A stretch of 64,000 nt of DNA from Leucobacter exalbidus (GCF_017834145.1 NZ_JAFIDA010000001.1:620001-684000), one strand, 5' to 3'. Shown: positions 8,768 through 19,526, numbered from the stretch's first letter. Notes: generated by a model from the sequence alone, not told the origin. Program-made: numbers and translations.

Positions 8768-9832
8768 ATGAAGGTCATGATCGACGAGCAAACCTGGCCC
8801 ACCATCCTCACTAATCTGCTCGCGGGCGATGATCTCAGCGTCTCGCAGGCCGAGTGGGCAATGTCACGGTTTATGAAGGGTGACGCCTCGGGCGCACAGA
8901 TTGGCGCCTTCCTGGTGGCGCTGCAGTCGAAGGGCACGACCGTTGACGAGGTCATCGGCTTTCGTGACGCGATCTTGCAGGAGGCACTCCCCCTCGCGCT
9001 CCCCGCGATGTCACTCGACATTGTGGGCACGGGCGGTGACCGCTTCGGCACCGTCAACATTTCGACGATGGCCTCCATTATCTCGGCGGCCTCAGGCGTG
9101 CCCGTCGTAAAGCATGGCAACCGCGCGGCGAGCAGCCTCTCTGGCTCCTCCGATGTGCTCGGTGCCCTCGGTATTGACCTCACCCTCGATGCGGCTCATC
9201 TTGAGCGCACCTTCGAGCAGGCCGGCATTGCGTTTGTGCACGCCGCACACTTCCTCCCCGGCTTCCGCCACGTGGCCAGCGCCCGCAAGGACCTGGGCAT
9301 CCCCACCGTGTTCAACTTCCTCGGACCGCTCTGCAACCCGGTGCGCCCCGAGGCATCGGCCGTCGGCGTCGCCGACATCAATAAGATCCCGATCTTTGTG
9401 GGCGTCTTCCGCCTGCGCGGCGCCTCGGCGCTGGTCTTCCGCGGCGATGACGGCCTCGACGAGCTCACGACCACGGGTCACTCAAGGCTCTGGGAAGTCA
9501 CGCGCGGCGGTCTCACCGAGCACGACATCGATCCCCGCGATCTGGGCATCCCCCGCGCGCAGATGCAGGATCTCATTGGCGGCACCCCCGAAGAGAACGC
9601 GCTCGTGGTGCGCCGCGTACTCGGCGGCGAAAAGGGCCCCGTGCGCGACATCGTGCTACTCAATGCCGCAGCTGGCATGGTGGCATACGACCTCGCGGCT
9701 CGCCCCGAGAGCGCCGATACACCGCTGCTCGAGCGCCTCGCAGCGAAGCTCGTCGTCGCAGCCGACACCATCGACTCTGGAGCTGGCGAGCGCAAGCTTG
9801 CGGCGTGGGCCGAGGCGGCCAGCGCGGCATAA
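8768..9832 (+). CDS. trpD: Anthranilate phosphoribosyltransferase
   Basis: A 354-residue enzyme joining anthranilate to PRPP in the second step of tryptophan synthesis. The PRPP-binding glycine loop reads GTGGDRFGTVNIS, followed by the conserved KHGNRAASS and, further on, FNFLGPLCNP. The start could be ATG 8768 or ATG 8777; neither has a strong ribosome site. It stands alone, divergent from ctaE, with no other trp gene next to it, as is common in this group where trpD is unlinked. A strong hairpin follows. Confidence 0.93.
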   Translation: MKVMIDEQTWPTILTNLLAGDDLSVSQAEWAMSRFMKGDASGAQIGAFLVALQSKGTTVDEVIGFRDAILQEALPLALPAMSLDIVGTGGDRFGTVNISTMASIISAASGVPVVKHGNRAASSLSGSSDVLGALGIDLTLDAAHLERTFEQAGIAFVHAAHFLPGFRHVASARKDLGIPTVFNFLGPLCNPVRPEASAVGVADINKIPIFVGVFRLRGASALVFRGDDGLDELTTTGHSRLWEVTRGGLTEHDIDPRDLGIPRAQMQDLIGGTPEENALVVRRVLGGEKGPVRDIVLLNAAAGMVAYDLAARPESADTPLLERLAAKLVVAADTIDSGAGERKLAAWAEAASAA

Positions 9833-9849
9833 CCCGACACTCCCAGACC

Positions 9850-9893
9850 AAATAGTTCGGGCCGGGCGCATTAGCGCCCGGCCCGAACTATTT
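9850..9893. terminator. Bidirectional terminator between trpD and the tetR gene
   Basis: A 20-bp perfect inverted repeat (AAATAGTTCGGGCCGGGCGC, loop ATTA) with T-rich ends on both sides. It lies between two converging genes and can serve both; its last base touches the stop codon of the minus-strand TetR gene. Confidence 0.85.
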
Positions 9894-10297
9894 CATTCAC
9901 CGAGGAGTTCACCCCGGGCGAGTCGTGACGCGGCGGCGAGCACGATTTGGTCGCGATGCGCGGGTGTCAGCACGTCTGCAAGGCGGTGCCGGATCACTGC
10001 CCCGTGATCCGGATCCAAAGCGGTCGCAAGCGCTTGATAGATCAGCAGCTCAGCAGCGGCGAGGAGCGCGGTATCGCGCGTATGCACGCGGTCGAGCGCC
10101 TCGTCGAGGCAAGCCAAGAAGAGCTCAGGCTTGCCCGTAAAGTTTGTGTACACGTGGGGTTGTGGCACTTCAGCGCGCGCAGCGATGCGTGCGGTAGAGG
10201 CCCCCTGATAGCCGTACAGGCCGAACTCGTGGAGTCCGGCCTGTACAAGGCGTGCCCGGTTTTCACCGGGCTTACGGCGGGCGCGACGCTCGGTCAC
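9893..10297 (-). CDS. Short TetR-family regulator
   Basis: With GTG at 10297 as start the protein is only 134 residues, against about 190-200 for typical TetR proteins. The N-terminal DNA-binding part is intact: a helix LVQAGLHEFGLYGYQGAS, then TARIAARAEVPQPHVYTNF, the standard TetR helix-turn-helix with the YxxF end. The remaining ~80 residues make a reduced ligand domain. The longer open frame upstream overlaps the GNAT gene and is not used, because the GTG lies 4 bp after the GNAT stop. It is the last gene after ctaC-ctaD-ctaF-GNAT. Ligand and targets are unknown. Confidence 0.75.
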   Translation of the reverse strand: MTERRARRKPGENRARLVQAGLHEFGLYGYQGASTARIAARAEVPQPHVYTNFTGKPELFLACLDEALDRVHTRDTALLAAAELLIYQALATALDPDHGAVIRHRLADVLTPAHRDQIVLAAASRLARGELLGE

Positions 10298-10301
10298 GCC
10301 A

Positions 10302-10745
10302 CTAGCCGAGATCGAGGATCTTGCGGTAGTGCTCACCCACCGGTTCGAATCCACGGTGGTTGTAGAACGAGCCGATGCGACCGGTCGAGGCCGACAGCTG
10401 CCGCACACCCCGTCCCATGCAGTAGTGCTCGTTGGCCTGCATGAGGCGATCGCCGACGCCGTGCTCGCGCACGGCCTCGTCAACAACAATCTCTTGCAGG
10501 TGGGCGGTCAGCCCTGGCGCGTGAAGCAGTCGGGACACCGTCATCAGTGAGTAACCAACTACGCGGGAGTCGTGCTCAGCGACAAACAGAATGTTGGTCT
10601 CTTGGTCACGACGCCGCAAAACGTTATCGAATGCGACGAGAAACTCGTCGCGACCGATTGGCTCACGGCCTGTCTGATACTGGCGCGCCAGCGCGAAAAC
10701 GGATGAACCGTCTTCGCGCTGGCCGCGTCGGATGTTGATGCTCAA
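10302..10745 (-). CDS. GNAT-family N-acetyltransferase
   Basis: A 147-residue GNAT protein. The acetyl-CoA loop region appears as LQEIVVDEAVREHGVGDRLM, where REHGVG matches the Q/RxxGxG/A signature, and the C-terminal strand is STGRIGSFYNHRGFEPV. The substrate cannot be told from sequence. It begins 12 bp after the ctaF stop and ends 4 bp before the TetR start, so it is probably carried on the same transcript as the oxidase genes. Confidence 0.82.
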   Translation of the reverse strand: MSINIRRGQREDGSSVFALARQYQTGREPIGRDEFLVAFDNVLRRRDQETNILFVAEHDSRVVGYSLMTVSRLLHAPGLTAHLQEIVVDEAVREHGVGDRLMQANEHYCMGRGVRQLSASTGRIGSFYNHRGFEPVGEHYRKILDLG

Positions 10746-10757
10746 GGTGTGAATACC

Positions 10758-11183
10758 TTAGCGGGCGAAAACGCCGCGGTAGTACTCGTACACCCAGCCG
10801 ACCACACCGATTGCCACGAGGGGAATGGTGAGGAAGGAGAGCCAGAACTGGAACCCAACAGCCAAACCAAGCATCACGATTGAGCAACCGAATGCGAGGA
10901 ATACGGGCCACCAGCTCCACGGGCTGAACTCGCCGAGCTCAGGATCCGCGTCATTGATGTCAGCCTCAAGCTGATCCTGAGGGGTGTCGCCGCCACCCTG
11001 CTTCTTGATGACGAGCATCAAGTAGAAGGCAATGAAGCCCGTCAGGCCGCCACCGAGCACGAGGGCAGTAGTACCGGCCCACTCGACGTAGCCGTGAGTG
11101 ATGAAGTTCCAGATGACGTAAGTCGCTGCAACCACCACGAAGTACGCGGTGAGGATTGTGAAGATAACTGCGTTAGCCTTCAT
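10758..11183 (-). CDS. ctaF: Cytochrome c oxidase subunit IV (actinobacterial type)
   Basis: A 141-residue membrane protein with four hydrophobic helices: AVIFTILTAYFVVVAATYVIW, TALVLGGGLTGFIAFYLM, WWPVFLAFGCSIVMLGLAV and LSFLTIPLVAIGVVGWVYEY. Size, helix count and position after ctaD identify the small actinobacterial subunit IV, which stabilises the CtaC-CtaD core. The hydrophilic loop between helices 2 and 3 contains the usual acidic DADPELGEFSPWSWWP stretch. It lies 19 bp after ctaD. Confidence 0.93.
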   Translation of the reverse strand: MKANAVIFTILTAYFVVVAATYVIWNFITHGYVEWAGTTALVLGGGLTGFIAFYLMLVIKKQGGGDTPQDQLEADINDADPELGEFSPWSWWPVFLAFGCSIVMLGLAVGFQFWLSFLTIPLVAIGVVGWVYEYYRGVFAR

Positions 11184-11202
11184 TGTATTTTTCCTTCCGC
11201 TC

Positions 11203-12840
<1,638 letters not shown>

Positions 12841-12856
12841 TATTCTGCCTTACCCC

Positions 12857-13732
12857 TTAGTACTGGTTCTCGTTCTGGGCCTTGGCTTCGTCACCGTAGA
12901 AGTGCTCCTGGTTCGGGTTGTACTCCACGCTCACCTGCCCAGTGTTGCCTGCGTCACGCAGCGACTTCACATACGCGTCGTACTCGTCCTGCTCAACCAC
13001 GTGAACTTCAAAGAGCATCATTGAGTGGTATTCGCCACACAGCTCAGCACACTTACCCATGAACGTGCCAGTCTTCTCTGGCGTAATGCTCATGTAGTTG
13101 GTCTGGCCCGGGATCATGTCCTTCTTGTACAAGAACTCCACAACCCAGAACGAGTGGATTACGTCACGGGTCTCAAGGCGCAACTCGGTGGTCTTACCCA
13201 CCGGCAGGTAGAGAACAGGCATGGTATCTGCCGTGGCCTCTCCCTCGTTGTCGGTTTGCACCTGAACACCCTGGAAGTAGACGTCATCATTTACGTAGTT
13301 GAAGTCCCACGCCCAGCGCTTGCCCACTACCTCAACCACATTTTCAGGGTTGTCGTAGCGCGCTTCGATCGATGCCTGCTCCTGTGCGGTGAACGCAAAG
13401 AAGCCGAGGACCAAGAACACGGGGACAACCGTGAAGAAGGTCTCGATCGGCATGTTGTACCGCATCTGCACGGGCAGGCCGGTCTGGCCCTTCCGGCGAC
13501 GGTAGGCGATAGTCGCCCAGATGATCAAGCCCCAGGTGATTGCACCAATAATTAGCAGCACAATCCAGGAGGTCACCCAAAGACCGGTGATCCCGTCTGT
13601 GTGGTTGGTTGCACCCTCAGAGCCGGCGGGCAAAAAGCCGCGCTTCTGCTCAGGGGTGCAGCCCGCGAGCAGCAGGGCTGCCGAGAGCGCGACCGGAGCC
13701 GCGACCCATTTCATTCGACGATTGGAACGCAC
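12857..13732 (-). CDS. ctaC: Cytochrome c oxidase subunit II (CuA lipoprotein)
   Basis: Start chosen at GTG 13732, seven bases after AAAGG, giving 291 residues beginning MRSNRRMKWVAAP. A lipoprotein signal follows with lipobox LLAGC, then two membrane helices (VTSWIVLLIIGAITWGLIIW and FFTVVPVFLVLGFFAF). The CuA centre is in the exposed C-terminal domain: CAELCGEYHSMMLF. It receives electrons from QcrC and passes them to CtaD. It is the first gene of the ctaC-ctaD-ctaF run; the promoter must lie in 13733-13871. Confidence 0.94.
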   Translation of the reverse strand: MRSNRRMKWVAAPVALSAALLLAGCTPEQKRGFLPAGSEGATNHTDGITGLWVTSWIVLLIIGAITWGLIIWATIAYRRRKGQTGLPVQMRYNMPIETFFTVVPVFLVLGFFAFTAQEQASIEARYDNPENVVEVVGKRWAWDFNYVNDDVYFQGVQVQTDNEGEATADTMPVLYLPVGKTTELRLETRDVIHSFWVVEFLYKKDMIPGQTNYMSITPEKTGTFMGKCAELCGEYHSMMLFEVHVVEQDEYDAYVKSLRDAGNTGQVSVEYNPNQEHFYGDEAKAQNENQY

Positions 13733-13871
13733 CGCATACCTTTCGAAACATTTCTCGCCGCCCATTACCGGGCAGGCGAAGCTGATTACTCCCTGTTAGC
13801 TTAGCGGGAAGCTGAGCGTTCCCCGAACCACGCGCGAGTGTCGCGCTGAGATTTTCGGGGTAATTTGCGTG

Positions 13872-14249
13872 CTAGCTGAAGCTATCGCCGCATGCGCAGC
13901 TGCCCGCTGCGTTGGGATTGTCGATTGTGAAGCCCTGCTTCTGGATTGAATCTTCGAAATCAATCGAAGCGCCGCTCAGGTAGGGCACGCTCATTCCGTC
14001 CACAACGACCTCAACGCCATCAAAGTTCACCACGGCGTCGTCTTCGAGCTCACGCTCATCGAAAAACAGCTGGTAAATCAGGCCCGAGCAACCGCCGGGC
14101 TGTACGGCGATGCGCAGGCGCAGGTCATCTCGACCCTCCTGAGCGAGCAGGCTGCGAACTTTCTCGCGGGCCCCTTCGCTCAGCGTTACGCCGTGGGCGT
14201 TTTCAACCGCTGACTTCGAGCTGTCAGCGTCTAAAGTTTCCGTGCTCAT
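13872..14249 (-). CDS. erpA: Iron-sulfur cluster insertion protein (HesB/ErpA type)
   Basis: A 125-residue A-type carrier that hands Fe-S clusters to apoproteins. The three ligand cysteines are C54 in GGCSGL and the CxC in GSCACGDSFS at the C terminus. The start is ATG 14249, five bases after GAGGAG, rather than the GTG two codons upstream. It lies just upstream of ctaC on the same strand but about 140 bp away, with a structured GC-rich spacer, so it is probably transcribed separately. The exact subfamily name (erpA or iscA-like) is inferred from size and sequence. Confidence 0.88.
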   Translation of the reverse strand: MSTETLDADSSKSAVENAHGVTLSEGAREKVRSLLAQEGRDDLRLRIAVQPGGCSGLIYQLFFDERELEDDAVVNFDGVEVVVDGMSVPYLSGASIDFEDSIQKQGFTIDNPNAAGSCACGDSFS

Positions 14250-14404
14250 GGGCACTCCTCACCCTCAATGCAAGTATCTCCACTCACTCTACCCCCGACG
14301 TGGGATTTCAGCCCGGTCAGGCACGGTAGTCTGGGTCAAGTGTCGGCGTCAGTCGATAAAGCTATTTCGTGCGATTACGCACCCAATTGAGAGGACAGGC
14401 CTTG

Positions 14405-14971
14405 GTGAAGAAGGGCGCTGAAGACGCGAGCAACCCGGTTGAGGCCGAGGGCCCAGCAGCAGGTAAGGGCCGCCCGACCCCGTCGCGCAAGCAGGCGCAG
14501 GCCGCCAATGCCCGCCCGATCGTTGGTTCGAAAGACAAGACGATGCAGAAAGAGATGCGTCGTCAGCAGAACGAGGCGCGTGAGCGCGCACGCGTGGGCA
14601 TGATGCACGGCGAAGAGCGCTACCTGGGCCCGCGTGACCGCGGCCCGCAGCGCCGCTTCGTGCGTGACTATGTCGATGCGCGCTGGAGCCTGGGCGAGCT
14701 GCTCATTCCAATGATGCTCGTGGTGCTGTTGATGACGTTCATCCCCGGCATCATGCAGGTTATTAGCTTGTTCGTGATTTGGGCGTTCGTGGCGCTCGCG
14801 ATCATCGACGCGGTGACCCTCGGGTTCACGCTGCGCCGCAAGCTCGTGGCCAAGTTTGGCGAAGATCAGGTGCAGCCCGGTTTCCGCTGGTACGCCGCGA
14901 TGCGTGCGTTCCAGTTCCGCCCGCTGCGCATGCCCAAGCCGCAGGTGCGCCGCCGCCAGTTCCCCCAGTAG
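14405..14971 (+). CDS. DUF3043 membrane protein
   Basis: About 188 residues from GTG 14405; TTG 14402 would also fit the upstream GAGAGGA. The first ~75 residues are highly charged and basic, with KAGRPTPSRKQAQAAN-like composition and SKDKTMQKEMRRQQNEARER, then two close membrane helices (LLIPMMLVVLLMTFIPGIMQ and ISLFVIWAFVALAIIDAV) and a basic tail. This is the arrangement of the actinobacterial DUF3043 family, whose function is unknown. It is divergent from erpA and closed by a hairpin. Confidence 0.8.
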   Translation: MKKGAEDASNPVEAEGPAAGKGRPTPSRKQAQAANARPIVGSKDKTMQKEMRRQQNEARERARVGMMHGEERYLGPRDRGPQRRFVRDYVDARWSLGELLIPMMLVVLLMTFIPGIMQVISLFVIWAFVALAIIDAVTLGFTLRRKLVAKFGEDQVQPGFRWYAAMRAFQFRPLRMPKPQVRRRQFPQ

Positions 14972-14988
14972 GGCGATCTCGCTACCAA

Positions 14989-15025
14989 AAACTGCCGCTG
15001 GCCCGATTGGGGCCAGCGGCAGTTT
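14989..15025. terminator. Terminator between the DUF3043 gene and pyrD
   Basis: A 15-bp perfect inverted repeat (AAACTGCCGCTGGCC) with a 7-nt loop and T-rich ends on both strands, between two converging genes. Confidence 0.78.
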
Positions 15026-15089
15026 CTGTATCTGCGCGAATGTACACGCCACGCGGCTCCGGATCATGCCCGGTCAGCTACCGCTTGAG

Positions 15090-16142
15090 TTATGCGGTGA
15101 CTGCGTTGCCGCGAAAGCCGAGGCGTTTCAGTCCACGGTTGATGTTAGCCGCCCACAACGGCCCCTCGTAGATGAAGGCCGTATAGCCCTGCACGAGCGT
15201 GGCGCCCGCGGCGACCCGCTCGTAGACGTCGTGGGCGTCTGCCACGCCGCCCACAGAGATGACACAAAAATCAGGATCGGGCGCGACCTCTCGAATGCGG
15301 CGTAGCACCTCGAGCGAGCGCGTGCGCAGCGGCTCCCCCGACAACCCGCCGGCACCCATTTCGGCCACCCGGTCGTCGCTCTCAGAAAGACCCTCACGAG
15401 AAATCGTCGTGTTCGTGGCGATGATGCCGTCGAGCCCGAGGCGCACGGCCAGCTGCACAATGCCGTCGATTTGCGTGTCGTCCATGTCGGGCGCAATCTT
15501 CACGAGCAGCGGCGTTGTCGCGGCAGCACGTTTCACTTCGGCCAACAGTGGTTCGAGCAACTCGACTTCTTGCAGACCTCGCAGCCCGGGCGTGTTGGGT
15601 GACGAGACATTGACAGCGAGGTAGTCGGCGATCGGGGCGAGCCGCTCGGCGCTCCACACATAATCTGCGGTGGCGTCTTCGACGTTGGTGACGCGGCTCT
15701 TGCCGATGTTCACTCCGATGACGGGGCGGTGCCGGGCCATGCGTGCGCGCTCCACCTTGGGTACGGCCGCCGCCGATCCCCCGTTGTTGAACCCCATGCG
15801 GTTGATAATGCCACGATCCCCCACGAGCCGAAACATGCGCGGCTTCGGGTTACCGGGTTGGGCGTGCCGGGTGAGCGTGCCTACCTCGACGTGGCCGAAT
15901 CCAAGGGCTCCTAGGCCCAAAATACCGGAGGCGTTCTTATCAAAGCCGGCGGCTACCCCAAAGGGACTCGGAAATTCGAGGCCCAAAGCGCGCACCGCAA
16001 GTGAAGCGTGCGGTGCGCAATACTTAGCCAGCAGCGGCCGCGCCACCGGCGCGACCTGAATCACAGCGAACGCCAGGTGATGCGCGTACTCAGGGTTCAT
16101 ACGCCGCAGCACATACTGAAACAGGGCCGGATAAATTCGCAT
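15090..16142 (-). CDS. pyrD: Dihydroorotate dehydrogenase (quinone), class 2
   Basis: 350 residues from ATG 16142, preceded by AGGAG inside the end of nrdR; the much longer open frame upstream is a shadow of nrdR. It oxidises dihydroorotate to orotate at the membrane using menaquinone. Signatures are NRMGFNNGG, YLAVNVSSPNTPGLR (the serine-type active-site loop of class 2), LVKIAPDMDD, ATNTTIS, GGLSG and SVGGV for FMN phosphate binding. The amphipathic N terminus MRIYPALFQYVLRRMNPEYAH is the membrane-binding helix. It begins 4 bp after nrdR. Confidence 0.94.
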   Translation of the reverse strand: MRIYPALFQYVLRRMNPEYAHHLAFAVIQVAPVARPLLAKYCAPHASLAVRALGLEFPSPFGVAAGFDKNASGILGLGALGFGHVEVGTLTRHAQPGNPKPRMFRLVGDRGIINRMGFNNGGSAAAVPKVERARMARHRPVIGVNIGKSRVTNVEDATADYVWSAERLAPIADYLAVNVSSPNTPGLRGLQEVELLEPLLAEVKRAAATTPLLVKIAPDMDDTQIDGIVQLAVRLGLDGIIATNTTISREGLSESDDRVAEMGAGGLSGEPLRTRSLEVLRRIREVAPDPDFCVISVGGVADAHDVYERVAAGATLVQGYTAFIYEGPLWAANINRGLKRLGFRGNAVTA

Positions 16143-16146
16143 GACG

Positions 16147-16626
16147 CTAGGACTCCTGAGGGGTCGAGGTGGGCGCCGGGCTCGGGTGAGCGCGCAGCTC
16201 GGCAATCGCCGCATCAAAATCTGCGAGCGACTTAAAGGCTTGGTAGACGCTCGCGAAGCGCAAGTATGCGACCTCGTCGAGCTCACGCAGGTGAGGCAGC
16301 ACGGCGAGGCCGATCTCGTTCGCGTCGAACTGAGCAATGCCGCTAGAGCGCACCGACTCTTCGACCCGCTGGGCGAGCAACGCGAGGTCGGCGTCGGTGA
16401 CGGGGCGGCCCTGGCAGGCCTTACGCACACCGCTCATCACCTTCTCACGGCTGAACGGCTCGACCACACCCGAGCGCTTAATCACGGTGAGCGTCGCAGT
16501 TTCGGTCGTCGAGAAACGCCGACCGCACTCGGGACACTGGCGCCTGCGCCTGATGGACAAGCCATCGTCTGCGGTGCGTGAGTCAATCACACGACTGTCG
16601 GGGTGTCTGCAGAACGGACAGTGCAT
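16147..16626 (-). CDS. nrdR: Ribonucleotide reductase regulator NrdR
   Basis: A 159-residue repressor of ribonucleotide reductase genes. The N-terminal zinc ribbon has C3, C6, C31 and C34 ([18 protein letters not shown], then [11 protein letters not shown]), followed by an ATP-cone domain ([19 protein letters not shown]). Length and motifs match the family exactly. It lies 3 bp after hisD and 4 bp before pyrD, so the three are co-transcribed; no nrd genes are in the window. Confidence 0.95.
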   Translation of the reverse strand: MHCPFCRHPDSRVIDSRTADDGLSIRRRRQCPECGRRFSTTETATLTVIKRSGVVEPFSREKVMSGVRKACQGRPVTDADLALLAQRVEESVRSSGIAQFDANEIGLAVLPHLRELDEVAYLRFASVYQAFKSLADFDAAIAELRAHPSPAPTSTPQES

Positions 16627-16629
16627 GAC

Positions 16630-17940
16630 CTACGCCTCACTCTCGAAGCGGGCGCTCACGGCTTCGCCATGCGCCGGTAGCCCCTCCGCGCCAGCGAGCG
16701 CCAACAGCGGCGCCTCGAGCGTCTTCAGGGTGTCGCGGTCGTAACGCACAATCTGCTGCGGGCGCAGGAACGTGTGCGCTCCCAGGCCCGAGGCAAAGCG
16801 AGCCGTGCCCCCAGTGGGGAGCACGTGGTTTGATCCGGCGAGATAATCACCGAGGCTCACGGGCGTGTAGCTGCCCACAAAGATCGCACCCGCGTCGGTG
16901 ATCTGCGCGAGCACCTCGTCGTCGATCGCGGTCTGAATCTCGAGGTGTTCGGGGCCGTAGGCGTTGCTCAGCGTCGCTGCGACGGCCAGGCTGTCCACCA
17001 AAATCACGGCCGACTGCGGGCCGGCAAGCGCAGTCTGGGCGCGCTCTGCGTGGCGCGTGCGCGACACTCTGCCGGTGACCTCAGCTGACACGCGCTCAGC
17101 GAGCTCTACCGAGGTGGTGACGAGCACCGAGGCCGCGGCCTCGTCGTGCTCGGCCTGGCTAATGAGGTCGGCGGCGACGAACCTGGCGTCGGCCGACGCA
17201 TCAGCAATGATCATGATCTCGGTCGTGCCGGCCTCAGAATCGATGCCGCACAGGCCACTCACCACGCGCTTGGCCGCGGCAACAAACACGTTGCCCGGGC
17301 CGGTCACCACGTCAACCGGATCGAGCCCGATCTCGGGCACACCGTGTGCGAAGGCGGCGATCGCGCCGGCGCCGCCGATGGCGTACACCTCTTCGATGCC
17401 GCACAGCGCAGCGGCCCACAATACGGCGGGGTGCGGCAGGCCCGCGTTATCGCGCTGCGCGGGCGAGGCGAGTGCCAGCCCGGGCACGCCCGCGACCTGC
17501 GCCGACACGGCGTTCATGATCACCGATGAGGGGTAGGCGGCCTTGCCACCCGGGGCGTACAACCCCACGCGGGTGACCGGCTGCCAGCGCTGCGTAATCG
17601 TCGCGCCGTCACTCATACGGGTCACCTGCTCGGCGGGTACCTGCGCAGCGGCGCCGCGGCGCAATCGAGCAATGAGCTCGGTGAGCGCCTGCTCCACCTC
17701 GGGCGGGCAGTCGGCAAGCGAGTCACGAATCGCGTCTACGGGTACCCGCAGCGCATGGCCCGTGACCCCGTCGAACGATTCAGCCTGTTCACGGAGGGCA
17801 GCCTCGCCCCGCGCAGCAACATCAGCGACGAGCGGGCGCACGCGCGCCACAGCATCGTCGGCGCTGAGCGCCGCTCGGGGAACGAGTTTCAGCAGGTCTC
17901 CGCGCGTGAGCTCGCGGCCCCGCAAATCAATCGTTCGCAT
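16630..17940 (-). CDS. hisD: Histidinol dehydrogenase
   Basis: About 436 residues from ATG 17940 (GTG one codon upstream is possible). It oxidises histidinol to histidine, the last step of the pathway, using NAD and zinc. Seen are YAPGGKAAYPSSV, the substrate loop, VDVVTGPGN, SEAGTTEIMI, DLISQAEHDEAA carrying catalytic residues, and GDYLAGSNHVLPTGGTAR near the C terminus. It is the only his gene here; it follows a methyltransferase gene by about 50 bp and precedes nrdR by 3 bp. Confidence 0.94.
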   Translation of the reverse strand: MRTIDLRGRELTRGDLLKLVPRAALSADDAVARVRPLVADVAARGEAALREQAESFDGVTGHALRVPVDAIRDSLADCPPEVEQALTELIARLRRGAAAQVPAEQVTRMSDGATITQRWQPVTRVGLYAPGGKAAYPSSVIMNAVSAQVAGVPGLALASPAQRDNAGLPHPAVLWAAALCGIEEVYAIGGAGAIAAFAHGVPEIGLDPVDVVTGPGNVFVAAAKRVVSGLCGIDSEAGTTEIMIIADASADARFVAADLISQAEHDEAAASVLVTTSVELAERVSAEVTGRVSRTRHAERAQTALAGPQSAVILVDSLAVAATLSNAYGPEHLEIQTAIDDEVLAQITDAGAIFVGSYTPVSLGDYLAGSNHVLPTGGTARFASGLGAHTFLRPQQIVRYDRDTLKTLEAPLLALAGAEGLPAHGEAVSARFESEA

Positions 17941-17990
17941 CACATTTCCACTCTACCGGCCTGAGCGGGGCTTCGACGCCGCGCAGGCCG

Positions 17991-19526
17991 TCAATTCGCT
18001 GGGGTGAGCATCCCCAACCACGACAGTTCGCGGGCGCTCGCGATCAGCGCCTGTCGCGAAGCGGCGGCGTCGATCTCCAGCAGGGTCGCCAGCGCGTCGG
18101 CAATCTGCCCCATCGTGAGCTCGCCATCGCAGGCCCCCAGGGCCGCCGCGAGCAGCGGATCCGCGGCCACACGGCGCGAAATCGGCTGTGAGGTTTCGAG
18201 GGTGATCGCGCGCGGCGCTTCAACGCCCGGCTCGTGCTCGCGGTGTTCAACGACGGCGTCGTCACGCAGCCATTGGGTGTCGAGTACTTCGGCGTCGGTC
18301 ATCAGCGCGGCCCGCACACCCGCATCGAATGCGGCAGCGAGCGTCGCGCCAGCCTGCTCAGACGCAAACGCCCCGGTGGCCTGCTCAAGATGCACGAGCG
18401 GATCGCGCGTGGCCTGCGCGGTCTCCCCTGCGATGCGCTGCACTCGAATTGAGCCGAGCCCCACGCTCACCACGCGCCGGTCGTCGAAGTCGTTCAGCCA
18501 TGCCGCCAATCGGCGGTTATAGCTGTCGCTCCCCGGGCGTTCCCCGCCGTCTCGCGCCCACATCTGCGCGTATCCGAGCGGGTCGAGGCGGTCGCGCTCG
18601 ATCACCCATGCGGCAAGACCGGGCACTTCGGCCGCCGCGATCCAGCCGCGAACCCGTTCGAGGCCGTTTCCGCCCCACGGGCTCTCCCAGTTTGCGAGGC
18701 ACACGAGGGTGCCACCCGGGGCGAGATAGCGCGGCCCCTGGCCCACGACGTCAGCAGCCAGGGCATCGCCTGCGCGACCACCATCGCGGTATTCGTAGAC
18801 GGGCTCATCGGCGTTGCGCGGGGTGATCACGAACGGCGGATTGGAGGCGATGAGCGCGAACTGCTCGCCTTCGACCGGCGCGAAGAGATCACCGAGGCGA
18901 AACTCGATGCGATCGGCGTACCCGTTGAGGCGGGCGTTTGCCCGGCCCAGCATCAGGGCGCGCTCTGAAATATCGGTGGCGACCACGCGCTCACTGCGCA
19001 GGGCAAGGTGCAGCGCGACAATGCCGCAGCCCGTGCCGAGGTCGAGGGCCGTGGGTACCTGTGCGGGTGACAGCTGGGCGATGAGCGAGCGGGTTGCTCC
19101 GCCCACCCCCATGACGTGATCGGTGCGGGCCGGGCCGCCGCGCAGGTGGTCGTCAAGGTCAGAGATGATCCACCAGTGCTGGTCGTCTGCCGAGTCGGCC
19201 ACCAACACCGGGTTGAGTGAGAGGGCGGCGCGCAGCGCGTCGCCCGTGCTCGTCGCGATGCCCAGCGTTACCAGCCCTGCGGCCCGCAGCTGCGGCAGCG
19301 CGGCGTCTACCTGTGTGGCGGGCACCTCGTCGCCGAGCAGCAGCAGGCTCGTCAGCGTCGCGAGCGGCGAGCTCGGGCGCTGCGCCAGTGCGCGGCGGGC
19401 GGCGAACACCACGCCGCTTTCGCGTGCGCGGTTCGCGGGCTCACCCAGCAGCGTTTCGATGGCGTCGGGCAAAAAGCCGGCGGCCGACAGGTCGGCGGCG
19501 AGCAGGTCAATGAGGTCGTCAGTCAC
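17991..19526 (-). CDS. Class I SAM-dependent methyltransferase with NPPF motif
   Basis: 511 residues from GTG 19526, which follows ACAGAGG. The N-terminal ~150 residues form a helical domain without a recognised name here; the middle holds the SAM-binding loop DLGTGCGIVALHLAL and the catalytic NPPFVI motif, as in enzymes that methylate exocyclic or glutamine nitrogens (RsmC/HemK-like). The C-terminal ~180 residues look like an additional actinobacterial domain. The substrate, RNA base or protein glutamine, cannot be assigned. It leads the run ending in pyrD. Confidence 0.8.
   Translation of the reverse strand: MTDDLIDLLAADLSAAGFLPDAIETLLGEPANRARESGVVFAARRALAQRPSSPLATLTSLLLLGDEVPATQVDAALPQLRAAGLVTLGIATSTGDALRAALSLNPVLVADSADDQHWWIISDLDDHLRGGPARTDHVMGVGGATRSLIAQLSPAQVPTALDLGTGCGIVALHLALRSERVVATDISERALMLGRANARLNGYADRIEFRLGDLFAPVEGEQFALIASNPPFVITPRNADEPVYEYRDGGRAGDALAADVVGQGPRYLAPGGTLVCLANWESPWGGNGLERVRGWIAAAEVPGLAAWVIERDRLDPLGYAQMWARDGGERPGSDSYNRRLAAWLNDFDDRRVVSVGLGSIRVQRIAGETAQATRDPLVHLEQATGAFASEQAGATLAAAFDAGVRAALMTDAEVLDTQWLRDDAVVEHREHEPGVEAPRAITLETSQPISRRVAADPLLAAALGACDGELTMGQIADALATLLEIDAAASRQALIASARELSWLGMLTPAN

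Noticed and set aside
13821-13860. Nested inverted repeat between ctaC and erpA as a terminator
   Set aside because: Stem is short (7 bp outer, 6 bp inner) and there is no T-rich tail; may only reflect GC-rich promoter DNA.
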